Shown: positions 1 through 9,251 of the stretch, piece after piece | How positions within the stretch are numbered: the first letter of the stretch is position 1 | How the letters are laid out: each line of letters opens with the position of its first letter | IMG/VR virus record: IMGVR_UViG_3300035698_005305 | Location: 1-40,399 of that record | Reading direction: 5' to 3' (one strand) | From: a virus | DNA: 40,399 nt | Made by a program: the position numbers and the translations under genes | The notes under the pieces: generated by a model | The model's database searches: none | The model's input: only the letters and a program-made list of their open reading frames with translations | What the model was told of the DNA's origin: nothing

Positions 1-1390
1 AAGCAACGGAATTATTACCAGTCGCAGATGTTCCAAGTCCACCAGCAAAAGTATGAATACCAAATGCAGATGTCCAAATTCCACAAGCAAATGAATTTTC
101 ACCCGATGCAGTTGTCCCATATCCAAATGTAGCAGATCGATAACCAGATGCTATCGTTTCTTGTCCACTAGCAAATGAATTCGCACCAGTTGCTACCGTC
201 TTATAACCAGTAGTCAACGATTTCGAACCGCTTGCTGTTGTTTCTACACCAATAGCTACTGAATTATCACCCGTTAATACATTATCATTACCAATTGATG
301 CAAGTGGTGAAGTTCCCGATGTGGTTATTTCTAAATGACCGAGTGAACTATCACCAGCCACATTGAAATATACAGCATTATTATCATACTCATTGGAAAG
401 TACTAATAAATTATCTGTTGGATCTGTAATTTGTAGTTTCCCTTTAGGACTCCAATCTCCGGTCGCACCAGCAGACGTTCCTATAGCAACACTATTATTA
501 TAAAACAACCCCATGGTATTATCAAAAAGTGGTATTCTTGACCATTCATCAGAGTGAAAAAATATTGTATTTGCGCCAGTTACACTATTAATAGTGAAAT
601 CTATCTCAACATCCAATTCAAATTGAGTGATTGCATTACTAGAACCTATTGACTTCTTTGTAACGGGTTGATTCAAAGAAACAACCGCAAATGGAACTGG
701 ATCTTCTGCTGTGACTATTGATCCATCCACATTCAAGCGTTGTATAAATAAGACCATTTTATTAAATTTAAAATCACCAAGATTATTCGCTAATACACAT
801 TTAAACAATCCACGCACTTCACCACTAGCTGAAGTTATAGGAACATATCTAATATCATCAAATAGAAAATCTCTATCTACATCTGTCGTCGATAATGGTG
901 AATCCGCGCTTGCTATTTGAACCAATGTACCAGTAGAAAAAACTGTTTCATCAAGAGAACCATCATAAACAGGAGTATTACCAGATACACAATCACTCAA
1001 CGGAAATCTACCATCCGGACCCGCGATTATATTCATTGATGTTGCCGCGTTTTGTTGCGATGTCGCAATTGAATTTGCACCAACGGTACTACCCGGAGTT
1101 TCATATACGAAACTTTGATTTTGATCTATATCATATGCAGAAGTGGTAGAGGCTAAATTAAAAAGGCGTTCACCTAATAGTGAAGTATAAGAAATTGTTT
1201 CTATATCTGTAGCAGAAGTATAAATTGCATCAGTCGCGCTTCCATCACCCGGATCATTATGGATATGCGGATCGGTTCTCTGATCATATATAGGAAGAAA
1301 GTATTTAATCCCAAATACCGGATACGTATTAGAATTGTTTACTTCATTTAAACCTGCTTGGGTTACTACTATTGAAGACAGTTGTGACAT
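1..1390 (-). CDS. Tail fibre protein with YadA-head-like repeats (C-terminus outside window)
   Basis: A continuous reading frame runs from an ATG at 1390 off the left edge, at least 463 residues, so only the N-terminal part is present. The start is supported by AAGGAG about 8 bases upstream. The first 270 residues look like a phage fibre attachment region. Roughly residues 365-463 are short repeats of the type NSVAIG, NSFASG, TTASGENSF, the left-handed roll repeat of trimeric autotransporter (YadA) head domains, which phages reuse in fibres. The likely role is a trimeric fibre that contacts the host surface. A late promoter lies 67 bases upstream, inside the end of the homing endonuclease gene, so the fibre does not depend on read-through. 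Fibre identity is inferred from repeats and position after the baseplate genes; no T4 fibre gene is matched specifically. Confidence 0.75.
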   Translation of the reverse strand, partial: MSQLSSIVVTQAGLNEVNNSNTYPVFGIKYFLPIYDQRTDPHIHNDPGDGSATDAIYTSATDIETISYTSLLGERLFNLASTTSAYDIDQNQSFVYETPGSTVGANSIATSQQNAATSMNIIAGPDGRFPLSDCVSGNTPVYDGSLDETVFSTGTLVQIASADSPLSTTDVDRDFLFDDIRYVPITSASGEVRGLFKCVLANNLGDFKFNKMVLFIQRLNVDGSIVTAEDPVPFAVVSLNQPVTKKSIGSSNAITQFELDVEIDFTINSVTGANTIFFHSDEWSRIPLFDNTMGLFYNNSVAIGTSAGATGDWSPKGKLQITDPTDNLLVLSNEYDNNAVYFNVAGDSSLGHLEITTSGTSPLASIGNDNVLTGDNSVAIGVETTASGSKSLTTGYKTVATGANSFASGQETIASGYRSATFGYGTTASGENSFACGIWTSAFGIHTFAGGLGTSATGNNSVA

Positions 1391-1456
1391 AGTTTATAAT
1401 CTCCTTAAAAATTCATCAATTTAAAATCGTTTACGTTCTACCGACGCATTTATATG

Positions 1457-1464
1457 TATTTATA
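1457..1464 (-). promoter_or_regulatory. T4-type late promoter (TATAAATA) for the tail fibre gene
   Basis: Exact TATAAATA on the minus strand, 67 bases before the fibre start and overlapping the stop codon of the endonuclease gene. The sequence is palindromic (TATTTATAAATA), so a plus-strand copy also exists, but no gene follows it on that strand. Confidence 0.7.
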
Positions 1465-2233
1465 AATAAAGCTGAATTGATGATCTACTAATCATCCAAC
1501 CCTTGTATTTTGAACGTCCTTTCTCTAATGCAGATCGCATGGATCTACTATTCATTCCACGTTTTTCACAAAATTGCTTCAATAAAGTTATATTATCATA
1601 TTTCACTCCTTCGGGTGAAATTAAACAATATTTATATTTTTGACTTACTCTTTCTTTTATGCTATATACTTTTCTCAGTGATTCGCTCATTCTTCTTCGA
1701 ATAACATCACTTCGTTTGGTTCCATAAGCATTTTTATTACCTCTGTTAGCTATACTCATCTTTTTTCTAGTTTCTTCACTTGCCTTTTTGCCTCTTTTAA
1801 CTATACTCATCTTTTTTCTAGTTTCTTCACTTACCTTTCTACCTCTGTTAGCTATACTCATCTTTTTTCTGGATTCCACAGTATGTTTTCTACCAGAACT
1901 TAATTCTTTAAACAGTTTCCTAAGCTCAATTTGTCGTTCCTTTGATAAATTATGAAATGCCATTCCGCCATCACCACCACTCGTGATGTTATAACCAATA
2001 TTTCTATCACGTGCGCCTAATTCAGCAATCCAAAAGACTTCCCTTTCGTTCAATGTAATTTTGTCTTTTATTCCTTTTTCGAGAATCTCTCTATCAAAAT
2101 TATTTCTTCTGTATTTTTTAATAGCCTGTTTTAAAATTTTACCCGAACCTAAATATCCATCATCTGCAGACGTGTTGTGTTGTCCGACGTAAATCTTACC
2201 ATTAATTAAATTTGTAGTTTTATATATTATCAC
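1460..2233 (-). CDS. Free-standing GIY-YIG homing endonuclease with NUMOD3 repeats
   Basis: A 257-residue protein. The N-terminal ~95 residues match the GIY-YIG nuclease fold: I3-Y4, Y15-V16-G17, then a GYNITSGGDGG stretch typical of phage seg-type enzymes. Residues ~110-170 hold NUMOD3-type DNA-binding repeats (SEETRKKMSI...RG) with a 17-residue period, visible in DNA as a 51-base tandem repeat. The product is expected to cut DNA of related phages lacking the gene and so spread itself. It starts with GTG at 2233, chosen because GAGAGG lies 6 bases upstream and the GIY-YIG core needs this start. It sits between the gp7-like gene and the tail fibre gene. Its leader carries the structured RNA element also found before the two Vsr-like endonucleases. 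Confidence 0.9.
   Translation of the reverse strand: MIIYKTTNLINGKIYVGQHNTSADDGYLGSGKILKQAIKKYRRNNFDREILEKGIKDKITLNEREVFWIAELGARDRNIGYNITSGGDGGMAFHNLSKERQIELRKLFKELSSGRKHTVESRKKMSIANRGRKVSEETRKKMSIVKRGKKASEETRKKMSIANRGNKNAYGTKRSDVIRRRMSESLRKVYSIKERVSQKYKYCLISPEGVKYDNITLLKQFCEKRGMNSRSMRSALEKGRSKYKGWMISRSSIQLYL
1751..1890 (-). repeat. 51-base tandem repeats encoding NUMOD3 motifs
   Basis: The word TATACTCATC recurs at 1751, 1802 and 1853, a 51-base (17-codon) period, with the first two units nearly identical. Encoded units read like SEETRKKMSIVKRGKKA. This is in-frame expansion of the DNA-binding repeat within the GIY-YIG gene. Confidence 0.85.
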
Positions 2234-2239
2234 TTGATG

Positions 2240-2323
2240 CCTCTCTACAGGTTAAATTAGGTGAATTAATAGAAGTAATCTTTGGTAGAGCAAAGAAACG
2301 ATTTGCAAATCGATGTCCTTCTA
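2240..2323 (-). promoter_or_regulatory. Structured leader RNA of the GIY-YIG gene: three-way junction with SD-masking pseudoknot (copy 3)
   Basis: Read on the minus strand. P1 pairs UAGAAG (2323-2318) with CUUCUA (2275-2270). Junction GACA(U) follows, then P2 CGAUUU/AAAUCG (2312-2299), junction UUU, and P3 CUUUG/CAAAG (2295-2280). The P3 loop is CUCUAC (2290-2285), and AUUA then leads back to P1. The P3 loop is exactly complementary to GUAGAG at 2248-2243, which overlaps the SD (2246-2240) of the GTG start. The junction strands are identical to those in the leaders at 21638-21716 and 31525-31602, while the stems differ in sequence but keep pairing. The likely role is translational control of the endonuclease. 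No known riboswitch class was recognised. Confidence 0.75.
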
Positions 2324-2351
2324 CTAAATTGTTTATATACTAATCTAAATG

Positions 2352-2359
2352 TATTTATA
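2352..2359 (-). promoter_or_regulatory. T4-type late promoter (TATAAATA) upstream of GIY-YIG gene
   Basis: Exact TATAAATA on the minus strand just after the gp7-like gene and 119 bases before the endonuclease start. The predicted transcript would include the structured leader. A TATAAA about 20 bases further downstream could be a sigma-70 -10 box, but I see no convincing -35. Confidence 0.6.
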
Positions 2360-2386
2360 GTTTAACATTAAATACCTTTATAATGA

Positions 2387-5300
2387 TTATGGTGTCCATT
2401 GGATACCAGTATGTCTTATCATCTGAATTAAAGTATTTTTCGATAAAACCCGAATATTAATTCTCGGAGCCATCAGTGTAAATATCCCCGATATCTCATC
2501 GAATACTGTATTTATAGGTCTTATTGAATCAATCGCTCTTGTTATTTGTGATATATTCTCAGCCCATTCTGGAGTGGTTTCAGTAAGATTCACACTCAAA
2601 TTAAAATGTGGTGTTGGATAATAATCCGCCGATACCGCGGCACTCAAATCAACACTTTCATCATATATAGCCCAATTATTACTATAATCACTTGTATATT
2701 TAAACACAATATCACCAACGATCCCAAAAGAATAGAGCATGATTTTAATTGCATTGCGAGTAGTTTTTATACGATACCAGTTTGGTAATGTTTCTATAAC
2801 AAAACGCAATGCTCTATCTTGAATATCAGCTTCTTCTGTTGTTGTTGGTGTTTCGGTATCTGTTGAAAACACACCCAAATCACCTTGAGTCAAATCCACA
2901 TTATATCCCATATTATTTGCGAAAAATTGAATAAACTCCATATCGATGATTGATGGATCATGCAATGAAGACAATCTTTCTATCTTCTTCAACATACTAA
3001 TATTACAAGGATCATCACTTTGAACATATAATGTGTTCAAGAAATTTTCGAAGAATTTAGTAAAATCAGCTATAGATTCACCCTGTAAATGAGACGGTAA
3101 AAAATCAACTAAATTTATTAATCTATCATTATCTTCACATCCAACAGTCCATTGACCATCACTTTCTATGTTAGTATTACCAGAAACATCCACCGCGGAA
3201 ACAATAATATCACCAGTTGCCGAAACATTCCATATATCAAAAGTAACTGTTTTCGTGTCAATTTGTTGCATTGAAGTATAATCTATAAATCCAATACTCG
3301 CAGACGTTAATTGAATCGTTTCCATTGCTCCTGTAATTGCTCCATAATCGCCATGATCATCCAACACCTCACAACGAACATAACCAGTCGCGGAATGCTG
3401 AACGGACGATGTGGACGCTCCCGTTGTTCCTAGAATACCATCAACAGCAGAAACCACATTTCCACGATTAGGAATAAATCTATCAGATGGATTATGATCA
3501 TAAAATCTTATACTTGGTGGTAACCGATGCTCGACCAATGATTGAATATAATAACCACCGTCTTGTTCATTAGATATATTACCCACACTATCTTCAACGA
3601 TAACCCCAATATCTTGAGGTCCACCCAAACCAGTAAGTACCACATCAAAAGTAATCTCTGTAGGAGATACTTGTATCTGACTACTTACATATCCAGCGGT
3701 TGCACTTAATGTTATACCAGCAAGAGTTAAACCCAAATTATCGGTTACTGTCACTGGTTGTGTTATAAATGATGAATGTATTTTATTTGCTGGTGATGGG
3801 GTTCCAAATGTAATCACCGGACTAACAATATCTGATAGAAATATCCAATTAACATTATTATTGGAATCAGTACTATTGGTAGCAACTCCCCCAACTCCAG
3901 CCGAAGCATCAGAATATCCGATATCGGCATAAGTGGCGTTAAGAGTAAGAAACGCATCTATAAAATGCGCACTGGCTGTGTTTAAATTTAACTGATTTGT
4001 AGCTTGACCATTAAATACACCATCCTCTCCGATTGTTAGTGTAACACCAGCCAAATTACTAATGGTTGTGGATGTTCCGTTTAATATTGTAAAATCACCA
4101 ACGGTATCCACGTCCAATGAATTAAAATCTATTATACCTGCTGTATTTGAAAATGCGGAAGTGTTTAATGCATTTGCGCTAAGTTGAAGAGTCCCTGTTC
4201 CTGTATGGTAAATAGGTGGCATAATTCGCGAACCAGTTGCCCCAAATTCTGGATTAAATACTTGAGTTCCCGTTCCGGTGAAATATAAAGATCCATCACC
4301 ACCATCAAACGCGCTTATACAAGCCGATGCGGTACCAAATTTTATTTCATCTCCAGCAAAAGTGATATCTTCATCACCAATACGGAAATTACATTGCGCG
4401 CCATCGTCAATTGCAAACACCGCGTTAAATGTGACGGTCGGGTTATTTGTTTTGAAATCAAGAGTAATTGTAGAACCAGATCCATTCTTTACTACGCGAA
4501 AATCACTATTAAAAATATGAGTCCCCGCCGCGAAAATATAATGGTAATCTGTACTACCTATATTAAATGTGACGGGTGCCGTGAATGTTCTCGCTGGTAC
4601 AGTTGCCCATGCATTTTGATACATTATTCTTGAACTAATAGTACCCAATTCATTTAATGTGGCACCTTCTATACAAAGATCATCTCCTTTTATAGTACTA
4701 CCAATACCTAGAGTTATCGCGCCAGTTACTACCAAATCACCAACCAATTCGACTTCACAACCAGCACCAACTACTAAATTAGCAACCGAACCACTCGCGC
4801 ATCTTAATATACCTCTTGTTACCGAATCTGCAAATTGTAAAGTATATAAACTATTCGCACCTATATTAACTTCTGCTGTACTCGCAGTTAATATAACTTC
4901 TGAAGTTCCGACTGTAACCGAATTAAACGGACTCAGATCAGCTGAATTTGAAAGTGTTAATGTAGATGAACCCAAATCAATACCATGACTATACCCAGAG
5001 TCCGCGCTTATACCTGCCGCGGTAATATCAATATCAACAATACAATTACTTGTCCATTGATGATCTATAAATCTCGCATATTCTCCGGTCAATGGTTGCG
5101 CACCAGTTGCCCAGTTTAAATCGGTACTCCAATTCGAATCAACATCGCCTTGCCAAAAGGGATCGGATTCAACATCCACAATTGGTGTTGAATACGCTAC
5201 TATTAATATTGGTCGTTGCTGAACTATTGTAATTTCTTTAAAAAATATCTGTGGTGAATTAAATCCATTTAACAGTGGATCATCAAACATAATACCAACA

Positions 5301-6394
5301 CCATAGTTAGTTACTGGTGTAGTCACCCAACTCTCTACTGTAGATACATCTATATTCCAAGGAACTAATGTATTCTTTAAATTAGCCGCACCCGGAACTG
5401 ATATATCTATAGAATCTTCTGTAGTACCCCCAAATAATCCGTTTGAATTTGTCCATGTTGCAGTCGATTCATCCCATGAACCAGTCAATTTCTTTAAATT
5501 GTATAATTTGTCTTGACTACAATCACCAACATACGTCCATAATTCAGAACTAGCAATATTACTAGAAATGATAGCAGATAAATCAAAATGCCACATTCCT
5601 CTTCTTTCTTGATTTAATCCAGCCGTTTCTAACGTAAATGAAGTAGATGTACCATAATTAGTCAATGGCGAATTTTGTTTTATATAAGTATCTTCATCCG
5701 CTGTGATCTGTACGTGATCCACGGTTGGATCTATTCCAGAATCTCTAAAATCACCCGATTGCCCACCAGCAGAAACCCATTCTGATTCATATGGATATTG
5801 TCCGGTATTTACATCTGGTGTTCCCCCAACATCGATTACTTCATCTACTTTTTTCCAAACACCACTATCATTATATTCAAGAATAAATGTAGATTCATCT
5901 GTATATGTAGAACTCGCCGTGTAAGTATAACTGTCACTGAAAGCATTTTGACCTGTTTTTAAATTGGGCGCGGTATCACTAGAAATAAATTGACTCCAAC
6001 CCGGCGGTAGTGTAATCTCGACTAAAGTTTCATCAAAATATCCACCAGCCGCGGTAATTTGAGCAGATCCCGCATATTGATATTGCCATTGCATTGAATA
6101 TTTTTCTGTTGATGGATATATTCTCGCTGGTCCATTCGCACCAAAATAATCATTTGATGTTGGTGGTGTAACTGTCAACGAACCAGTAGTACCCACGCTA
6201 CCCACCCCTGCTGTACCCGCTCCTTGAGTAAATGTAGATGCTGGTGCAGCAATATAAGACAATCCCACGACTCTATAGTCTGAAAGTGTTATTGCCGAAC
6301 TTTCATATGATATGAGTTTGAATGCAAATCGAGCTAAGTTATTCGCAGATGTGTGTCTTCTAACTTGCAGATTTACTTTATCAGTTAAAGCCAT
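2387..6394 (-). CDS. gp7-like baseplate wedge protein with inserted adhesin-type domains
   Basis: A 1335-residue protein directly after gp6, where T4 places gene 7. The last ~235 residues (from about 1100) resemble the wedge/P2 gpI-like tail domain: a helical stretch with FFENFLNTLY, then NWYRIKTTRNAIKIMLYSFG. The middle differs from T4 gp7 (about 1030 residues). Residues ~226-395 look like a DNRLRE/CBM96-type jelly roll (DTYI, NYGTSTSF, W-rich SWDESTATW), and ~410-900 is a Ser/Thr/Gly-rich beta-helix-like region typical of adhesins. The protein is inferred to join wedges to the periphery and also present a carbohydrate-binding surface. GGGAG precedes the start, 10 bases after the gp6 stop. 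The gp7 assignment rests on position and C-terminus; it could be another wedge/fibre connector. Confidence 0.65.
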   Translation of the reverse strand: MALTDKVNLQVRRHTSANNLARFAFKLISYESSAITLSDYRVVGLSYIAAPASTFTQGAGTAGVGSVGTTGSLTVTPPTSNDYFGANGPARIYPSTEKYSMQWQYQYAGSAQITAAGGYFDETLVEITLPPGWSQFISSDTAPNLKTGQNAFSDSYTYTASSTYTDESTFILEYNDSGVWKKVDEVIDVGGTPDVNTGQYPYESEWVSAGGQSGDFRDSGIDPTVDHVQITADEDTYIKQNSPLTNYGTSTSFTLETAGLNQERRGMWHFDLSAIISSNIASSELWTYVGDCSQDKLYNLKKLTGSWDESTATWTNSNGLFGGTTEDSIDISVPGAANLKNTLVPWNIDVSTVESWVTTPVTNYGVGIMFDDPLLNGFNSPQIFFKEITIVQQRPILIVAYSTPIVDVESDPFWQGDVDSNWSTDLNWATGAQPLTGEYARFIDHQWTSNCIVDIDITAAGISADSGYSHGIDLGSSTLTLSNSADLSPFNSVTVGTSEVILTASTAEVNIGANSLYTLQFADSVTRGILRCASGSVANLVVGAGCEVELVGDLVVTGAITLGIGSTIKGDDLCIEGATLNELGTISSRIMYQNAWATVPARTFTAPVTFNIGSTDYHYIFAAGTHIFNSDFRVVKNGSGSTITLDFKTNNPTVTFNAVFAIDDGAQCNFRIGDEDITFAGDEIKFGTASACISAFDGGDGSLYFTGTGTQVFNPEFGATGSRIMPPIYHTGTGTLQLSANALNTSAFSNTAGIIDFNSLDVDTVGDFTILNGTSTTISNLAGVTLTIGEDGVFNGQATNQLNLNTASAHFIDAFLTLNATYADIGYSDASAGVGGVATNSTDSNNNVNWIFLSDIVSPVITFGTPSPANKIHSSFITQPVTVTDNLGLTLAGITLSATAGYVSSQIQVSPTEITFDVVLTGLGGPQDIGVIVEDSVGNISNEQDGGYYIQSLVEHRLPPSIRFYDHNPSDRFIPNRGNVVSAVDGILGTTGASTSSVQHSATGYVRCEVLDDHGDYGAITGAMETIQLTSASIGFIDYTSMQQIDTKTVTFDIWNVSATGDIIVSAVDVSGNTNIESDGQWTVGCEDNDRLINLVDFLPSHLQGESIADFTKFFENFLNTLYVQSDDPCNISMLKKIERLSSLHDPSIIDMEFIQFFANNMGYNVDLTQGDLGVFSTDTETPTTTEEADIQDRALRFVIETLPNWYRIKTTRNAIKIMLYSFGIVGDIVFKYTSDYSNNWAIYDESVDLSAAVSADYYPTPHFNLSVNLTETTPEWAENISQITRAIDSIRPINTVFDEISGIFTLMAPRINIRVLSKNTLIQMIRHTGIQWTP

Positions 6395-6404
6395 TTATAC
6401 TCCC

Positions 6405-8834
6405 TTACGATTTATATCTATATATAGTATTATTTTCTATTTGAGCTATCTCATGTGATAGGGAAAAGTTTACAATATTTCCGCGCTCATCTAACATACC
6501 ATTTCTTATCGTTTCTGTAATATCATTATATAATTTCACCATAACATTTTTAAATTCATCAGAGTCTCTATATGTACCCTCTCCAGATAATCCTTCCCAA
6601 ATATCTTTCATTAAATACGTGAAAAAACGTCTGGAATTAAAATTTGCCATTCGATAATGCGCTTCACGATCAGTTACTATAGTTCTACCCCAAGTATCCC
6701 CACTCAAAGAAATATCACTTAATGATGCTATATCGAAATTATCACTCGCGGAAACACCAGATGCCACATCATAATGCGCATCGGTAGCCGAAGTGAATGC
6801 AGTCGCGTCTAATAAATCATCACCATCGATAAATATTTTAATATTATCATTTATTACAGTAACGACATTTGATAAATTACCACCATATGCAGTACATGCT
6901 TGAACATCCGCATCATTTGCAATTGTAGTTCCTATTATCGCACCACTCGTTTGAATCGCTTCTAACCAAACATCAGAATATAAAACTTCTGATTGATTTT
7001 TAATTTCATCTGTAATATTAGATATATAAACTGGTTTAGCGAAATCAGCATCTTCATTTAAAAATTCATATATTTTTTTGTTAACTTTTGTTTTTGTTGA
7101 ACTCAAATTATATAAATTTTTAACATAAACAGTTCCCGCTAATCTAAATTTTTGGATTAATGGCGGAATATATACATTCTTAATAGTAATCTGTGATTTA
7201 TTATCGAGTTTTTTTGTCATCACAGAAATAGGATGTGTATCAATATATGAATCGATAGTACCCAATTGATCAACAATACCAACACCAGCACAACCAGAAG
7301 CGGTACCCGCAACTAATAAATTAAAATATGTTAAAGCGGAATATGAATCATAATCATCGCCTTCTAAATACATATCGGTTAATCCAACATTCGTATCAGA
7401 ACCGGAAATTCTGGGTCCGGATGTATCAGTATCCAAAAAGTAATAAAGTTCCCCAATCACACTATAAAATACTATATTAAATAGTTTCTTTTGTGCGACT
7501 ACACTCTGACCATCTTCAGTTAAACGTTCAACTTCTTCCTGTTCACCCCACGCGATTGCATTTTTCACGTTGATTGGACTTGTTTGTTGTTTCAAAAATG
7601 ATATGTAATCTTTACTGGTGACCACACGATCCAATGCTTGGTAAATCCCCGGAGCATTAAATTTAATAGAATCAATGGATTCTAAATCGGCACCACCTGT
7701 TATATTTTTCGATAATCTAAATTCCAAATTATTTGTTATATTAACACCAGAATCACTTAATTGGAAATACCCATCAGTGGTTATTTTTTCACCAACAACA
7801 CCAACTTGGTTTGCGTTGGCACCTGTTGTTGATAAATACCGAACATATAAATTATCATTAATTGTTATCGGTCCTATTTTTGAAATAGTACCATCACCAA
7901 ATTCAATAGATGTACCCTCATTTAATTTTGTATCAACTAAACAAACTTGAGGTATATTAATACTATTAGAAATAGCAGAAATTGTAGTATCTTGAGTAAG
8001 GATTGATCTTCTAGCCATCTCATAAAGATTAGATGTAGTACTTAATGCAGTAGATTCATCAATACCAATACCAATTTTAGTAAATCCTTCCGAAAGATTA
8101 TACGTACCGTCAGTTATATCATAACTATAATCTTCCTCTCCGTATATATTACTAAATGAAGTATCACTAATTGCATATTTTTGGAATGTTTGACCACGAG
8201 ATGAATCTGGCGCGGAACCTAAAAACGTTTGTACTTTTAATTCTCCTTGTATAAGAGAAATGTCTTCAGCCGCCGATGTAGGAACGTTACCTTGTGAATT
8301 AAGATCTACTGTACTTAAATTATCAACAGCAACATTGATTGTTTTTGACCAACTCGAACTCCCAGTCCCATTAATAATATCAGTAGAAGTAAAAGTATAT
8401 TGATATGTTTTAGTTAACATATAATTATCACTTTTATGCTGAAAATTAATAGGAGAATCAGCTGTCCCTTTATATAAGGTTAACTTATCACCCACGGTAA
8501 TACCAGATGGAAGTGGACCTTTAATAGTAACAGATAATGCAGTAGAAGCAGGGATTGGTCTTGTTATAACATAACCAATATTCTTTGCTAATGAAATAGC
8601 AGAACTTCTTAGCTGTAACGTTTCGAAAAATTGTTCTTCCGCGCGACGTTCTAACATATAGTTAGTAAAGTCTGTTGTTGCAGAAAAAATTTCCATAACC
8701 ATTTGCGCAATCGCAGATTCACGGAAATTCTCAAAACGCGGATCTTCACTCAATCTGTTTGCTACCTGTTGTATTATTTCCGAATATGTAAGATTTGTAA
8801 AATTCAGAAAGTTTGTATTTGATCTTAAAGCCAT
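6405..8834 (-). CDS. 6: Baseplate wedge subunit gp6 (baseplate J family)
   Basis: An 809-residue protein, longer than T4 gp6 (660). The N-terminus (TYSEIIQQVANRLSEDPRF...AIAQMVMEIFS...YMLERRAEEQFFETLQLRSS) matches the start of T4-like gp6, whose dimers form the inner ring of the baseplate that holds the dome together. The C-terminal half carries the baseplate-J-like region, including PPLIQKFRLAGTVYVK and a block on NKKIYEFLNEDADF. It sits between gp25 and the gp7-like gene, as expected for wedge genes, and has its own late promoter 29 bases upstream plus an AGAGGAATAAT leader. The extra length is in beta-rich Ser/Thr/Asp segments. Confidence 0.88.
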   Translation of the reverse strand: MALRSNTNFLNFTNLTYSEIIQQVANRLSEDPRFENFRESAIAQMVMEIFSATTDFTNYMLERRAEEQFFETLQLRSSAISLAKNIGYVITRPIPASTALSVTIKGPLPSGITVGDKLTLYKGTADSPINFQHKSDNYMLTKTYQYTFTSTDIINGTGSSSWSKTINVAVDNLSTVDLNSQGNVPTSAAEDISLIQGELKVQTFLGSAPDSSRGQTFQKYAISDTSFSNIYGEEDYSYDITDGTYNLSEGFTKIGIGIDESTALSTTSNLYEMARRSILTQDTTISAISNSINIPQVCLVDTKLNEGTSIEFGDGTISKIGPITINDNLYVRYLSTTGANANQVGVVGEKITTDGYFQLSDSGVNITNNLEFRLSKNITGGADLESIDSIKFNAPGIYQALDRVVTSKDYISFLKQQTSPINVKNAIAWGEQEEVERLTEDGQSVVAQKKLFNIVFYSVIGELYYFLDTDTSGPRISGSDTNVGLTDMYLEGDDYDSYSALTYFNLLVAGTASGCAGVGIVDQLGTIDSYIDTHPISVMTKKLDNKSQITIKNVYIPPLIQKFRLAGTVYVKNLYNLSSTKTKVNKKIYEFLNEDADFAKPVYISNITDEIKNQSEVLYSDVWLEAIQTSGAIIGTTIANDADVQACTAYGGNLSNVVTVINDNIKIFIDGDDLLDATAFTSATDAHYDVASGVSASDNFDIASLSDISLSGDTWGRTIVTDREAHYRMANFNSRRFFTYLMKDIWEGLSGEGTYRDSDEFKNVMVKLYNDITETIRNGMLDERGNIVNFSLSHEIAQIENNTIYRYKS

Positions 8835-8862
8835 ATTATTCCTCTGCCAATTGATTTACAAT

Positions 8863-8870
8863 TATTTATA
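8863..8870 (-). promoter_or_regulatory. T4-type late promoter for gp6
   Basis: Exact TATAAATA overlapping the gp25 stop codon, 29 bases before the gp6 ATG. It would give a very short leader that still contains the AGAGGA ribosome site. Confidence 0.7.
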
Positions 8871-9249
8871 TAAACACTTTACGTTCGAATGTCGTTGAAA
8901 TAGATGATCGTTTGATATAATAAGGAATCTCTAAATTCAAAGCATTTTGATCCATTATTACTTGCATTCTCGCTCTCGATCTATCGAGTATAATTCTATC
9001 TTCCCATGTTTCTATAGCATCTAATATATTATCTAACAATTGTTCCGCGTTTGTCTCAGTAAAATTATCAAATAATACAAATGCAAGATCCGATCCATAA
9101 GACAATAAAAACAATCTCTCACCTCTTAAAGTAGAAAGGATGTTTTCTATAGATTGATTTATCACGTCCACATCGAAAATCTCGCCTTTCTTTTCTACAT
9201 TACGCGAAATGTCATATGCAAAACTTTTTTTGGTTTCTCTTATTGCCAT
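8866..9249 (-). CDS. 25: Baseplate wedge subunit gp25
   Basis: A 127-residue protein, close to T4 gp25 (132). The conserved GERLFLLSYGSDL at residues 43-55 corresponds to the EPR core of the gp25 family, followed by the usual helix LLDNILDAIETWEDRI and a short beta end. gp25 contacts sheath and inner wedge and nucleates sheath assembly; the same fold occurs in type VI secretion (TssE). The start overlaps the end of the upstream gene, whose last codons provide the ribosome site, so the two are probably translationally coupled. Confidence 0.9.
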   Translation of the reverse strand: MAIRETKKSFAYDISRNVEKKGEIFDVDVINQSIENILSTLRGERLFLLSYGSDLAFVLFDNFTETNAEQLLDNILDAIETWEDRIILDRSRARMQVIMDQNALNLEIPYYIKRSSISTTFERKVFI

Positions 9250-9251
9250 TA

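Noticed and set aside
2261-2330. tRNA-Cys-like sequence on the plus strand (GGTAGAGCA followed by a TTTGCAAA loop)
   Set aside because: The anticodon stem would have an even-length symmetric loop, no T arm (GGTTCGA) exists, and the stems are explained better on the minus strand as the leader RNA shared with the two other endonuclease genes.
2218-2343. 41-codon open stretch on the plus strand with protein-like composition
   Set aside because: No start codon or ribosome site, and it lies within the structured leader of the opposite strand.
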